Shown here: piece after piece, positions 34,918 to 43,968 of the stretch | How the letters are laid out: each line of letters begins with the position of its first letter | Position numbering within the stretch: position 1 is the stretch's first letter | DNA from: Candidatus Bathyarchaeota archaeon | Lineage (GTDB): Archaea; Thermoproteota; Bathyarchaeia; Bathyarchaeales; DTEX01 | DNA: 64,000 bases | Assembly: GCA_018396635.1 (NCBI GenBank) | Contig: JAGTQE010000008.1 | Coordinates: 17,028-81,027, forward strand | Reading direction: 5' to 3' | The notes under the pieces: model-generated | The model's input: only the letters and a program-made list of their open reading frames with translations | Databases searched by the model: none | Told to the model about the DNA's origin: nothing | Translations under genes and position numbers: made by a program

Positions 34918-35031
34918 TTTGCATCACCATGCCATAAGGAGGCATGCTGTATATAAAAGGATTTTTCATAATTATGCCAGAATTATGCCAATTTAATTCA
35001 GCGGTCAATCTTGCCTGAAGTATTTCTGGGA

Positions 35032-35583
35032 TTACTTTAGGCTGAGGTAGAGTAGGATTATTAGTGCGGTAAAGGCGAAAATGTCTGGTAGCATGGCGAA
35101 GGGGCCTAGTCCGAAGGCTCTAAAGCCGAAGAGCATGTGCATGAATGGGTTGGATGAGAGTGTGTAGAAAAGGAGTATTAGCGAGAATATTATGAGGCCA
35201 GCAGTGAACTGGGTCTTAGTTTTACGGTAAATATCTAGGTATATTAGGAGCAGTATTGCTACAAGCGCTACATTAACAGTTGATATTACAGACTTAACCG
35301 TGTAGAATATTTCTATATCGGGTATGAAGACGTGTGGTGGTGGAATAATATTCCAGTCTTTAAACCTTGATATTATGTCTGCCTCTAGGCTAGTTAGGCT
35401 TATTTCGCCACGCCTATATTTCTCTACCAGCTGCTTAATCTCATCCATTTGGCTCTCTGTTAAGCCCCAACGTCTCCTAATCTGCCGCTCAGGTCCACTA
35501 ATACTTAGGCTACATATCGTTGCTAGGAGAGCTACCGCTAAAAGAATAGCTATTATAAGCACTATTTTCCCATCTTTATCCAC
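35032..35583 (-). CDS. Membrane protein linked to the ABC operon
   Basis: About 183 residues. A first helix (IVLIIAILLAVALLATICSL) precedes an outer-facing helical segment (RRWGLTESQMDEIKQL) that resembles Spy/zinc-resistance-type sensor segments. Three or four more helices follow. GTG 35583 is chosen because the longer frame would overlap the upstream HTH gene by 46 bases. The function is unknown; it may sense a signal for the adjacent regulator. Confidence 0.6.
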   Translation of the reverse strand: MDKDGKIVLIIAILLAVALLATICSLSISGPERQIRRRWGLTESQMDEIKQLVEKYRRGEISLTSLEADIISRFKDWNIIPPPHVFIPDIEIFYTVKSVISTVNVALVAILLLIYLDIYRKTKTQFTAGLIIFSLILLFYTLSSNPFMHMLFGFRAFGLGPFAMLPDIFAFTALIILLYLSLK

Positions 35584-35591
35584 AATTTTAT

Positions 35592-35915
35592 TTATTTCGT
35601 TCTCCTCCTTTTCTCTTTTTTCCCAATTTTCTCCCAAATCTCCTCGAAGATTGCGTAGTTTTCCTCCATTATAGGCGTCAGAAAATATGTGACGCCATAC
35701 TTCTCCCCGGCGGAAGTAATTATCTTGTTTTTTTCAAGGATTTCTAGATGATGTCTGACGGTTCGATAGTCCACTCCAAGCAGATTGGCCAACTGATTGG
35801 CGTTCATCGGCGAGTCCTTCAAGGCCATGATTATCTGGGCCCTCATATATCCACCCCTAGTTCCGGCAATAAGCCAGTTAAGCACGTATTTAATCTGCTT
35901 ATGGCTGTAAGCCAT
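35592..35915 (-). CDS. ArsR-like winged-helix regulator
   Basis: A 107-residue protein with a clear winged helix: MRAQIIMALKDSPMNANQLA, LLGVDYRTVRHHLEILEKNK, and the wing SAGEKYGVTYFLT. A Lys/Arg tail ends it. It is the first gene of the operon that includes the two membrane proteins and the MacB-like ABC pair, and probably controls it. Confidence 0.8.
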   Translation of the reverse strand: MAYSHKQIKYVLNWLIAGTRGGYMRAQIIMALKDSPMNANQLANLLGVDYRTVRHHLEILEKNKIITSAGEKYGVTYFLTPIMEENYAIFEEIWEKIGKKEKRRRTK

Positions 35916-36174
35916 TAACTCAGCTCCAAAGATTCTTCAGGCATAGCAGTTATGTGGACTGAATATGGCAAATATTCCTATTCATGAAACATATCAAAAT
36001 ACTTTCCTAAATTCAATATTTTTCGCATTTCTATTTGGCATTTGGACAGCAAATCTAAGTATACCCTCTCCCTCTCTAGAGTTTCTGCCTTAAAGTTGGT
36101 ATGGCTGTTTAAGATTGTATGCTTTTGCGCCGTAGAAGATTGTTGGCTGGATGCGTTTTCCTAGCCAGCTAACC

Positions 36175-36514
36175 TTAAATTTTCTTTACTAATATTGATT
36201 GGGTTGTTTTCGGCCCCTTACTAACGTTCTTCTCAGCAGACCCTCTCTTAGCGCTATCTATCCTTTTCAGCCTTAGTCTCTAGAATCGTCCTTGGAAACT
36301 TTAAGAAGAATGTAGAAATAAAGTCGATGTAGACGTTGAAGGGTGTTGAGAGTTCTAGGGTAACCTTCCTTATTAGGGTGCTTCTAGCCAGCCTAAAGAT
36401 AATACATGATAACTTTTCCGTAATCCTTAGCAGCGAGAAGATGCGGGAGTTAAACCGAAAATAACCATTTTTAATTTGTTTTTTATAGTATTTTGCTGTG
36501 TGGTGGTTTCCCAT
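36175..36514 (-). pseudogene. Frameshifted gene, unknown family
   Basis: A reverse-strand frame (36254-36514) reads SRIFSLLRITEKLSCIIFRL and ELSTPFNVYIDFISTFFLKF, then stops. One base over, the reading continues without a stop to 36177 as a Lys-rich tail, IDSAKRGSAEKNVSKGPKTT. The two parts fit together at KAEKDR/ID, suggesting a single gene broken by a frameshift. No good start is visible; an ATG at 36514 lies inside the divergent oxidoreductase gene. The product would be a basic protein of about 110 residues. Confidence 0.4.
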
Positions 36515-37523
36515 GGCTAAGGATAAGGTGCGTATATGCTTTATAGGGTGTGGACGCCACTCAATGGAAAGTCTCCAACCAGCTGTTTCGCTAATCCCGC
36601 AGGTTGAGTATGTGGCTGCTTGCGACCTGATTGAAGAGAGGGCTAAGGAGGCTGTTAGGCGCTTCGGGGCTAAGAGGTGGTATACGGATTATAATGAGAT
36701 GATTGATAGGGAGTCCCCTGATGGGGTGATAGTTGTCGGACCCCCTCAGATGCATGAGGAGGTTGGGGTTGCATGCCTGAAAAAGGGATTGAATGTGTTT
36801 GTGGAGAAACCACCGTCCCTAACGCTTGAAGGCGCTAGGAGGCTCTACGAGGCGATGAAATCCTCTGGAAAAATCTGTATGGTTGGAACCCACTGGCGTC
36901 ACATGCCTATACATAAGGCGCTGAAGAACATCTCTGAAAGGGAGGATTTCGGGGAGGTTTTCCGGCTGGAGGCAACATATATTGCGCCTGATACTAGGGG
37001 TGCTTGGAGCCAGCCATACGTGTGGGGCTTTATGCTCAACCAGGCAATTCACCCGATGGATTGCCTACAATTCCTCGGCGGGAGGGTTGTTGAGGTTCAT
37101 GCAAGTGGCGTAGCTGTTGAGGGGAGGGGACTTGCCATAATAGCTAGTCTCCGCTTCGCTTCAGGAGCAGTTGGATCGCTAGTTCTGGGCGGGTGTTCGC
37201 CGATCTTCTATGAGCGTATTGGTGTTCAGGGCGCGAATGGTTGGGCTGAGGCTGAGCAATTTAAGAGGCTGAAATATGCCTGTAGGAGGGGGTGGATGGA
37301 GCCGACTGATCCGACAGCCATACAGATGATGATCTTTGAGCATGGAAGCCATTATAGGGGCGTATCCCGCCCAGGCTATGTGGAGGAGCTAGAACACTTC
37401 GCGCAATGTGTCCTTTCAGGCTTGCATCCACATGCAGATGCTGAAGACGCATACTACGCTATGAAGACGTTAGATGCCATAGTTAGAAGCGTTAACACTG
37501 GCGAAGGGATTCGAATCGACTGA
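36513..37523 (+). CDS. Gfo/Idh/MocA-family NAD(P)-dependent oxidoreductase
   Basis: About 336 residues. The Rossmann start is RICFIGCGRHSMESLQPAV, and the family EKP motif is NVFVEKPPSLTLEG. HWRHMPIHKAL and NQAIHPMDCLQFLG hold the catalytic His/Asp region. It should oxidise a sugar or cyclitol hydroxyl. GGTGG precedes ATG 36513. The isomerase gene follows by 41 bases, so the pair probably acts on one sugar or inositol derivative. Confidence 0.87.
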   Translation: MAKDKVRICFIGCGRHSMESLQPAVSLIPQVEYVAACDLIEERAKEAVRRFGAKRWYTDYNEMIDRESPDGVIVVGPPQMHEEVGVACLKKGLNVFVEKPPSLTLEGARRLYEAMKSSGKICMVGTHWRHMPIHKALKNISEREDFGEVFRLEATYIAPDTRGAWSQPYVWGFMLNQAIHPMDCLQFLGGRVVEVHASGVAVEGRGLAIIASLRFASGAVGSLVLGGCSPIFYERIGVQGANGWAEAEQFKRLKYACRRGWMEPTDPTAIQMMIFEHGSHYRGVSRPGYVEELEHFAQCVLSGLHPHADAEDAYYAMKTLDAIVRSVNTGEGIRID

Positions 37524-37564
37524 TTTGGGTAAAGTTTAAGACAGCTTGGAGTGAATGTAATATC

Positions 37565-38425
37565 ATGTTTAGGAATCTTAGTCCATACGCTATAGGAATC
37601 CGTAAGACACTCGAAGAAAATGTCAGGTTAGCTAAGCTTGGGGATTTCCAGGGCGTCGACGTAAATATTGTTGAAGTCTCCAGAATTGTTGGAGAGAAAT
37701 CCTTAGAGTATTTGAGAAGAATATTTTTAGAGGAGGGGATAAGGCCCGGCGGATGGTGGCTGCCCTTCGACTGGCGTGGTGACGTAAACGTTTATGAGAG
37801 GGGGCTAAACGATTTAAGGCGTTTGGCCCCTCTAGCAGCAGAAATAGATTGTAGAAGGGCTCTTACATTTATCCTTCCATTCTCAGATGATAAGCCGTTT
37901 GATGAAAACTTTAGATGGCATGTGTCTAGGCTTAAGCCGATAGCTGAAATTCTACGAGAAAGCGGCTGCATGCTTGGGTTAGAGTTCGTTGGAACAGAGT
38001 CGCTCAGAGCTGGGCGCAAATACACGTTTATATATAATTTAGATGGGATCCTATCCCTCTGCAGAGCTTTGGAGTCTGAGAATGTAGGGGTCCTCCTAGA
38101 TAGCTGGCACTGGTATGCTTCAGGAGGGACCCTAGAGGATCTGATGAAGCTTAAGGGTAAAGATATTGTATATGTTCATGTGAATGATGCTCCGCCGAAT
38201 GTGCCGCTAAGTAAGCTCATAGATAATGTTAGATGCTTACCCGGCGAGACCGGCATAATCGATTTAGTAGGCTTCCTTAGAGTGCTGAAGAATCTGGGGT
38301 ATGATGGGCCGGTGACACCCGAACCCTTCAGTGAGAAGGTTAATAGGATGAAGCCTGAAGACGCTGTGAGGGTTACTGGTGAGGCGCTGAAGAGCGTTTG
38401 GAGGAGGGCTGGTTTAGGGAATTAA
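37565..38425 (+). CDS. Xylose isomerase-like TIM-barrel sugar epimerase/isomerase
   Basis: A 286-residue AP-endonuclease-2-like barrel. Metal ligands can be placed in LGLEFVGTES, VLLDSWHWYASGG, VYVHVNDAPP and TPEPFSEKV. Family members isomerise or epimerise keto-sugars. It is cotranscribed with the Gfo/Idh enzyme, a common pairing in inositol and rare-sugar catabolism. The substrate is unknown. Confidence 0.85.
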   Translation: MFRNLSPYAIGIRKTLEENVRLAKLGDFQGVDVNIVEVSRIVGEKSLEYLRRIFLEEGIRPGGWWLPFDWRGDVNVYERGLNDLRRLAPLAAEIDCRRALTFILPFSDDKPFDENFRWHVSRLKPIAEILRESGCMLGLEFVGTESLRAGRKYTFIYNLDGILSLCRALESENVGVLLDSWHWYASGGTLEDLMKLKGKDIVYVHVNDAPPNVPLSKLIDNVRCLPGETGIIDLVGFLRVLKNLGYDGPVTPEPFSEKVNRMKPEDAVRVTGEALKSVWRRAGLGN

Positions 38426-38442
38426 GCCCGCGTGCTCCTAGG

Positions 38443-39126
38443 CTAGGTTATGCTCTGGATTAGCGTAGATAGTAGAAAGCCTATTCCAACCCTCAGTCTA
38501 GTGGCTGCAGGCGATAGTGAACCACCATACAAGGATCTTCCAGCCTTAATAGCCTTCTTAACGCCATCCTCAATCGAACTACCATTTAAATCCACAATAG
38601 TGTATGCATTTCCAACATCCGCAGGCTTATGGGCGTCGCTCCCCCCAACGCTGGCGACGCCGAGCGCCGAAGATAGCCTTAACCCCCTCCTAACGAAATA
38701 ATTGAGTGGATACAGGGAGTTTAGAACTTCAACCGCATCCGGCTTATTTCGCATCCATTTATCCATCTTAAACCTTTCGGTGGCTGGATGCGCCAGTATG
38801 GATAGCCCGCCATTAAGCCTAACCCAATCCACAACCTTGCTGTATAATGCCATCCCTGAAGACTTGATGCTGGGCGGCAGATACTCCTCTAATCCTATCA
38901 CCAGCATATGCCCTGCGTCGGTTGAGACCTCGTAGCCCGGCAGGATGATTAAGCGGCTGCTGTAGGATTTAGCCTCAAAGTATCCGTCAAGCATATTATG
39001 GTCTGTTATCGCTAAACCATCCAACCCCTTCCTCTCGGCAACTTCAATTACCTCCTTTACAGACCCGGATCCGTCAGAGTAGGACGTGTGAACGTGAAGG
39101 TCTATCTTTAGGCGCAAACCCTGCAC
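38443..39126 (-). CDS. PHP-domain phosphoesterase
   Basis: A 227-residue protein with the four PHP motifs: DLHVHTSYSDGSGS, AITDHNML, LAHPATERF and GGSDAHKPADVG. These bind three metals for phosphate-ester hydrolysis. Stand-alone PHP proteins include nucleoside 3',5'-bisphosphate or RNA phosphatases and histidinol phosphatases. It converges with the isomerase gene. Confidence 0.85.
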   Translation of the reverse strand: MQGLRLKIDLHVHTSYSDGSGSVKEVIEVAERKGLDGLAITDHNMLDGYFEAKSYSSRLIILPGYEVSTDAGHMLVIGLEEYLPPSIKSSGMALYSKVVDWVRLNGGLSILAHPATERFKMDKWMRNKPDAVEVLNSLYPLNYFVRRGLRLSSALGVASVGGSDAHKPADVGNAYTIVDLNGSSIEDGVKKAIKAGRSLYGGSLSPAATRLRVGIGFLLSTLIQSIT

Positions 39127-39156
39127 TCTGCCAATTAAGATAATGGTCGCCCTTAC

Positions 39157-40422
39157 CTACGTCTTTACTCCCACGCCGAGTAGACACCCTCTTGAATATC
39201 CGCCGTGGTGGTGTCCTCCGAGCCAGGCGTAATCCCTGTTTAAGATAAGCCTACTCTTTCCTGGCTCGCCATCTGCCGGAGTTATCTTCCAACAATTATA
39301 GTAGTTTTGGTAGGTTTTGCCCTCAGAGTCCTTGTACCAGCTGCCGATCACAATCCTACCCCCTGCGACTATCGGCTTACAGCAGCATGCCATCTGATAG
39401 ACTGGCTCCGAGACATATAATACTTCGCCAGATCTATAATCTATAAAGAATAGCCTGTTCCTGTTAATGGAGAATGGGGACTCAGACCCCTCCGGGAGAT
39501 TATTTCTACCTAGAATAATGAAGATGCCGTCAACTGCAGCCCCTCCAGCATAACCCCACGGATCGTTACATTCGGCGGAGGCATAGCCGAGATCCTTAAA
39601 ATCGAGCCTCCACAGCTCCGTACCGCTCTCAACATCGAGGCAGAAGAAGACGCCATCGGTTGTCCATATTATTATCCTACCATCATGAGTCAGCGTTCTA
39701 GGCCCGCCGCTTAAAGGATCTTGCTCCTCACCCCCATAGACGACAGCCGGAAACTCCTTCATCCACCTCTTTCTACCAGAACCCCTGTCCAAAACAACAA
39801 CGTGTCTTCTGCATATTAGCACAATATAGCCGGACCATATTTGTGGGCATGAGTATGTTGTTGGCGGGGATGGCAGGCTAATCGAGCGGATCTTTGTGCC
39901 ATCCGCATCATATGCTACCAGCCCATTCTCAGCCATCGGCCGGCAGACCCAAAGGACTCCAGCCTCATCATCAAATGTAGGCTCCTGCCCCTTAGGGGTT
40001 TCTTCTGGGCTCCACTCATCGCTCCATAAAATCTTACCAGTAGCCTTGTCTATTATAGATATGCCCCTCGGATACTGAATAGCTAAACATTTATCCCAAG
40101 CCTCGACAATGGCCTCAGCTATGAAATCGCCTAAACCACTGTTCGTCTGCCACACAACGCTTCCATCATGCGTAAATTTTGTCACGTATCCTCCAGTTGA
40201 TGCTCCATAGACACCCGATTCATCTACAAGCGGGGCACCCCAAACATTACCCGGCATACAATATCTTTTCAATATAGCTCCAGATTCAGGATCAACTTTC
40301 CAGAACTCATTCCTAAATGTGGGCGCAAGATATAGGTAGCCGCCCACATAAACGCCGTGTTCAGCTGGTCCGACGCCTACACCTAGCCTCCAGATATTGG
40401 TAACATTCACCTTTAAACCCAA
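39157..40422 (-). CDS. PQQ-type beta-propeller repeat protein, cytoplasmic
   Basis: A 421-residue propeller. Repeats with the pattern aliphatic-D-x-x-x-G-x-x-x-W are seen: KVDPESGAILKRY, IIDKATGKILW, LDRGSGRKRWMKE, CLDVESGTELWRLD, FIDYRSGEVLY. Unlike BamB or PQQ dehydrogenases it has no signal peptide or lipobox, so it should stay in the cytoplasm. Its C-terminus has a His/Gly stretch, GGHHHGGYSRG. No ligand is known. It lies just upstream of the PHP gene and may be cotranscribed. Confidence 0.75.
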   Translation of the reverse strand: MGLKVNVTNIWRLGVGVGPAEHGVYVGGYLYLAPTFRNEFWKVDPESGAILKRYCMPGNVWGAPLVDESGVYGASTGGYVTKFTHDGSVVWQTNSGLGDFIAEAIVEAWDKCLAIQYPRGISIIDKATGKILWSDEWSPEETPKGQEPTFDDEAGVLWVCRPMAENGLVAYDADGTKIRSISLPSPPTTYSCPQIWSGYIVLICRRHVVVLDRGSGRKRWMKEFPAVVYGGEEQDPLSGGPRTLTHDGRIIIWTTDGVFFCLDVESGTELWRLDFKDLGYASAECNDPWGYAGGAAVDGIFIILGRNNLPEGSESPFSINRNRLFFIDYRSGEVLYVSEPVYQMACCCKPIVAGGRIVIGSWYKDSEGKTYQNYYNCWKITPADGEPGKSRLILNRDYAWLGGHHHGGYSRGCLLGVGVKT

Positions 40423-40457
40423 TTTAAATCACCATCCATTAAAGTATTAAACTAGGA

Positions 40458-41534
40458 TTAAATTATTGAGTATGGGAATGAGGGCCCGATCCTATGATAC
40501 TTGCCCCTTATTGCTATCTTATGTCCGCAGCTCGGGCATCTCATATCTTCGGTTAAATTCCATCTTATAATGTCGAAGCCCAACCTCCTTATCACCATTT
40601 CACGGCATTTTGGGCAATAGGTGTTCTCATACTTATGTCCGGGAACATTTCCAAGATAAACGTAGTTTAAGCCAGCCTCCTTGGCAGCTTCATAAGCCTT
40701 TTCAAGAGCTCTAATCTCAGTTGACGGTATGTCCGTCAATTTATAGTCTGGGTGGAATCTTAGTAGGTGAAGTGGTGTGTCCTCGCCAAGATTCTCTTTA
40801 ATCCATGAGGCCAGCTCCCTTATCCTTTCGAGGGAGTCGCCGATCTTAGGCACGACAAGGTTCGTCACCTCTACATGTATATTTTTTCTCTTCATCTCTT
40901 TAAGCGCCTCAAATATCGGCTCAACAGATGGAACCATAGAGTACTTCTTATAGAATTCTGGGTCACCCCCGCCCTTAAAGTCGACTGTGGCAGCGTCAAG
41001 ATATGGTGCAATAGCCTCTATTGCCTCGGGAGTCATATAGCCATTTGTGACAAAGGTGTTAAATAAACCATGTTTATGGGCTAGGACAGCCGTATCATAC
41101 GCGTACTCAAAAAATATTGTCGGCTCAGTATATGTGTAGCTTATTCCCTGACATCCATGCCTTATCGTAGCCTTAACAACATCCTCCGGCGGGAAATCCC
41201 TGCCAACTATATCCCTCTCCTGACTTATGCTCCAGTTATCGCAGAATTGGCACCTGAAATTACATCCGACGGTTGCTATAGACATCACTAGGGCTCCGGG
41301 ATGGAAATGTGAGAGCGGCTTCTTACCTATTGGATCAACGTTGGCGGCGCAGGCCACCGCATAATTTAGCGCATATAATCTTCCACCCTCATTCTTCCTA
41401 ACCCCGCAGAATCCCATCCCGCCATCAGATATTATGCACCTGCGGGCGCAGATGTTGCACCTAACCCTATTGCCCTGAAGAGCCTCATATAACATTGCTT
41501 CACGTTTAACCATTAGGTGAAAACCTTCCTCCAC
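40458..41534 (-). CDS. amrS: AmmeMemoRadiSam-type radical SAM enzyme
   Basis: A 358-residue protein. The cluster motif is C-x3-C-x2-C in VGCNFRCQFCDNW. An N-terminal Cys set, CNICARRC, and a C-terminal zinc ribbon, CPKC and CPSC, match the AmrS/PflA-like family. TYTEPTIFFEYAYD and DAATVDFKGGGDPEFY are further family segments. The companion AMMECR1 and Memo proteins are not in the window. ATG 41513 is an alternative start. Confidence 0.87.
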   Translation of the reverse strand: MEEGFHLMVKREAMLYEALQGNRVRCNICARRCIISDGGMGFCGVRKNEGGRLYALNYAVACAANVDPIGKKPLSHFHPGALVMSIATVGCNFRCQFCDNWSISQERDIVGRDFPPEDVVKATIRHGCQGISYTYTEPTIFFEYAYDTAVLAHKHGLFNTFVTNGYMTPEAIEAIAPYLDAATVDFKGGGDPEFYKKYSMVPSVEPIFEALKEMKRKNIHVEVTNLVVPKIGDSLERIRELASWIKENLGEDTPLHLLRFHPDYKLTDIPSTEIRALEKAYEAAKEAGLNYVYLGNVPGHKYENTYCPKCREMVIRRLGFDIIRWNLTEDMRCPSCGHKIAIRGKYHRIGPSFPYSII

Positions 41535-41542
41535 ACCTATCC

Positions 41543-42589
41543 TTAACTATATTTAACGCCCAATTTAATCGTTTCCTCCGGCTTCTCATCGAGTAACCTA
41601 TAGGCCTCAACAACATCATTGAAGTGGACTTTTGGCGAAAGCATCCCATCGACCCTCAAAAGCTTCCGCCTAAACAAGTTTATTACAGTTTCATAAACCC
41701 TCCTTCTATCCCATAATGGGTAGTCCCTGTAGGGTTCGCTCTCAACCCGCGCACCTGAAACCATTATCTGCCTATTGAAATGCCATTCTTCGCCCAGATT
41801 CAGTCCCTTTGCTTCACCATGATACCATGAGACCGGCACTATTGTTCCACCATACCTTGTTCCTCTAATTGCTTGGTGTAGCGCCGAATAAGATCCGCTA
41901 GTCTCTATAGATATGTCCACCCCCTTCCAGCCTGTAGCCTTCCTAATCTCTAAGCCAGCGTCGCATTCCCTTGGATCTATAACTACGTCCGCTCCATAGC
42001 GCTTAGCTAATTCTCTCCTCCTTTCTATGGGCTCCACGCCTATTACTAGCATGGCTCCAGAAAGCTTAGCCATCTGGACTGTCATAAGTCCTATAGCGCC
42101 AAGCCCGAAAACCGCAACGGTATCGCCGAGCCTAACATGCCCCTCGCGGACAGCCATTAAGGCGACGGCAGCGGGGTCAATGCAGACTATCTCCTCATCA
42201 CTGAGCTCAGGTGGGGCCAGATTTATCTTATCTTCATCAACTGTATGCGTCTCACGGATCGGTAGGTAGCCGTAAACCCTATCCCCCAACTTAAACCTTT
42301 TAACCTGACTCCCAACCTCAATCACTACGCCGACAGTCATGTTGCCCAGCTTAATTGGGAATGAGACTGTCCAACCTTTACCCTCACATTTAGGCATAAA
42401 TAGCCCAATGTCCGGGTCAAAGGCCTTTTCAGAAAAAGGTGATAGCCCCCTGTAAATCAGCAATGTAGTTCCATGCTTCTCCGCAGAGAGGATGCTCTTA
42501 ATTCTTACTTGATTCGGTTTGAGAGGGGGCTCCTCATACTCTACTAAAACTGGCTTTCTCGGCGCTACAGCTAATAGTTCCCTTGGCAA
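41543..42589 (-). CDS. Medium-chain dehydrogenase lacking zinc ligands
   Basis: A 348-residue MDR protein with the Rossmann motif VAVFGLGAIGLMTVQMAK and an acidic strand end (GVEPIERR) suggesting NAD. The GHE catalytic-zinc motif and the four-Cys structural lobe of zinc MDRs are both absent. The N-terminal domain instead has SAEKHGTTLLIYRG. It resembles the BchC-like/unassigned MDR group. It lies 8 bases upstream of the AmrS start. Confidence 0.75.
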   Translation of the reverse strand: MPRELLAVAPRKPVLVEYEEPPLKPNQVRIKSILSAEKHGTTLLIYRGLSPFSEKAFDPDIGLFMPKCEGKGWTVSFPIKLGNMTVGVVIEVGSQVKRFKLGDRVYGYLPIRETHTVDEDKINLAPPELSDEEIVCIDPAAVALMAVREGHVRLGDTVAVFGLGAIGLMTVQMAKLSGAMLVIGVEPIERRRELAKRYGADVVIDPRECDAGLEIRKATGWKGVDISIETSGSYSALHQAIRGTRYGGTIVPVSWYHGEAKGLNLGEEWHFNRQIMVSGARVESEPYRDYPLWDRRRVYETVINLFRRKLLRVDGMLSPKVHFNDVVEAYRLLDEKPEETIKLGVKYS

Positions 42590-42601
42590 TCTTCCACCAC
42601 T

Positions 42602-42880
42602 CTAATCCTTTATTCCCTCAAGAAGGCTCATCACATTCCATAGCCTTACTCGCGTGTAGGGTGGCATATTCGGATCCTGCAATATTTCGTCTATCACGGA
42701 TATAGCATTTGAGGCCCTGACGCCGAGCGTGTATTGAGTTGATTGAAGTATGTTCATGGCTTCTTTGGCGGTTCTCCTAATATTTCTTGGGGTTGTAGTG
42801 TCCTCTGAAACCTGACTTAAGATCGCCAGAGCCTGCTTTATCCTCTCCTCATACTCCTGAATCTTCTTTTTACTCACCAT
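42602..42880 (-). CDS. UPF0147 family protein
   Basis: A 92-residue all-helical protein with the family sequence TTPRNIRRTAKEAMNIL, then RASNAISVIDEILQDPNMP. UPF0147 is conserved in archaea; its function is unknown. ATG 42880 follows a G-rich GGGGGG site; the longer start at 42898 is less likely. Confidence 0.88.
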   Translation of the reverse strand: MVSKKKIQEYEERIKQALAILSQVSEDTTTPRNIRRTAKEAMNILQSTQYTLGVRASNAISVIDEILQDPNMPPYTRVRLWNVMSLLEGIKD

Positions 42881-42986
42881 GCCAACCCCCCAGAACACGA
42901 CTGTTTATCCTAATTCCACTAGTTTACCTCAAGAATATTTTAAGGATGTTCACGCTATTACGCTTTACGCCTAACAGACACTTGGG

Positions 42987-43943
42987 TTAAGCGAGTAGGA
43001 TCGCCCCGCTCGGTTCATAAGCGCCCCTAATCTCATAGCCAGTTAAATCTGCAATGCTACGCGCAAACTCCTCAACATCCTTCATGTATGGCATAGCCTC
43101 CCTCGGCAGCCTCACGCGGCTCTGGCCAACCCACTCATATGCCTTAACCTCAATGAATTTCGGCTTGCTCACCTCAACCATCTTCGAGTAACCCTCAAAG
43201 TTATGTGTATTCCAGCCCTTAATGACGGTGAACCTCAAGACCTTACGTGTATCGAGGCTTGGGAGGAGCTCTAATGTTCTGTTCAAGCGCTCCCAAGCAT
43301 CCCTTATAAGCGGTCTAGCCAGCTTAATGTAGGTCTCTTTATCGGGCGCCAGGACACTAACATATAGCTGGAAAGGTAGAGGATCCATCCTCTCCAGAGC
43401 CTCTGGCATTGTTCCATTAGTTACTAGGAATGTTATCATCCCTCTCTTCCTCGCTTCAACTATCAGATCTGAGATTCTCGGGTAGAGGGTTGGCTCACCA
43501 GTTAAGCTCATGGTCATCATAGTTGGCCTTAACGCCTCCTCAAACTTCCTCTTATCAACATTAGGGTTTCCCCTCCAGCCTGAGAGCAGCTCTCTTCTCC
43601 TCTCTATTAATTCACTAATGATCTCAGCTGGCTCATCGAATTCATCGGTCTCTAAAGGGAACTCCTTCCAGACGAGCCCTTCCCTGTCCCCGGAGTGCAT
43701 TCTCCAGCAGTGCAGGCAGTGGCAGTTGCAGCCGAAGTAGGGGGTCATCTGCATACATCTATGGCTTTGTACTGGCGGATACCAAAGCTCCTTATAGCAT
43801 ACCCTATTAGATCTGAGGCTCTCCTTAGTCCACTGGCATATCTTCACGGCGCTGTGGAGATGTCTCCCAGCGAACCTATAGCCCTGCCTATAATAGGCTC
43901 TAACCACCTCGGGCCTAATCGGATATGTCAGGCTCTCTGCCAT
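42987..43943 (-). CDS. taw1: 4-demethylwyosine synthase (tRNA G37 modification)
   Basis: A 318-residue radical SAM enzyme with the cluster motif GCNCHCLHCWR and the long SLTGEPTLYPRISDLI segment. The C-terminus (FIEVKAYEWVGQSRVRLP) is typical of archaeal TYW1/Taw1. It condenses pyruvate carbon into m1G37 of tRNA-Phe to form the tricyclic base. A second Cys set is present earlier (AVKICQWTKE and RVCYKE). It is next to the PadR gene, same strand. Confidence 0.92.
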   Translation of the reverse strand: MAESLTYPIRPEVVRAYYRQGYRFAGRHLHSAVKICQWTKESLRSNRVCYKELWYPPVQSHRCMQMTPYFGCNCHCLHCWRMHSGDREGLVWKEFPLETDEFDEPAEIISELIERRRELLSGWRGNPNVDKRKFEEALRPTMMTMSLTGEPTLYPRISDLIVEARKRGMITFLVTNGTMPEALERMDPLPFQLYVSVLAPDKETYIKLARPLIRDAWERLNRTLELLPSLDTRKVLRFTVIKGWNTHNFEGYSKMVEVSKPKFIEVKAYEWVGQSRVRLPREAMPYMKDVEEFARSIADLTGYEIRGAYEPSGAILLA

Positions 43944-43968
43944 GAAATAAACCCCAATTCACTAAAAT

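Noticed and set aside
34920..35030. Possible extra gene between the anchored protein and the membrane protein
   Set aside because: The only frame has an atypical composition and overlaps the start of the anchored protein gene.
37504..37523. GATTCGAATC-like sequence resembling a tRNA T loop
   Set aside because: It lies inside the oxidoreductase coding sequence and no cloverleaf can be built around it.
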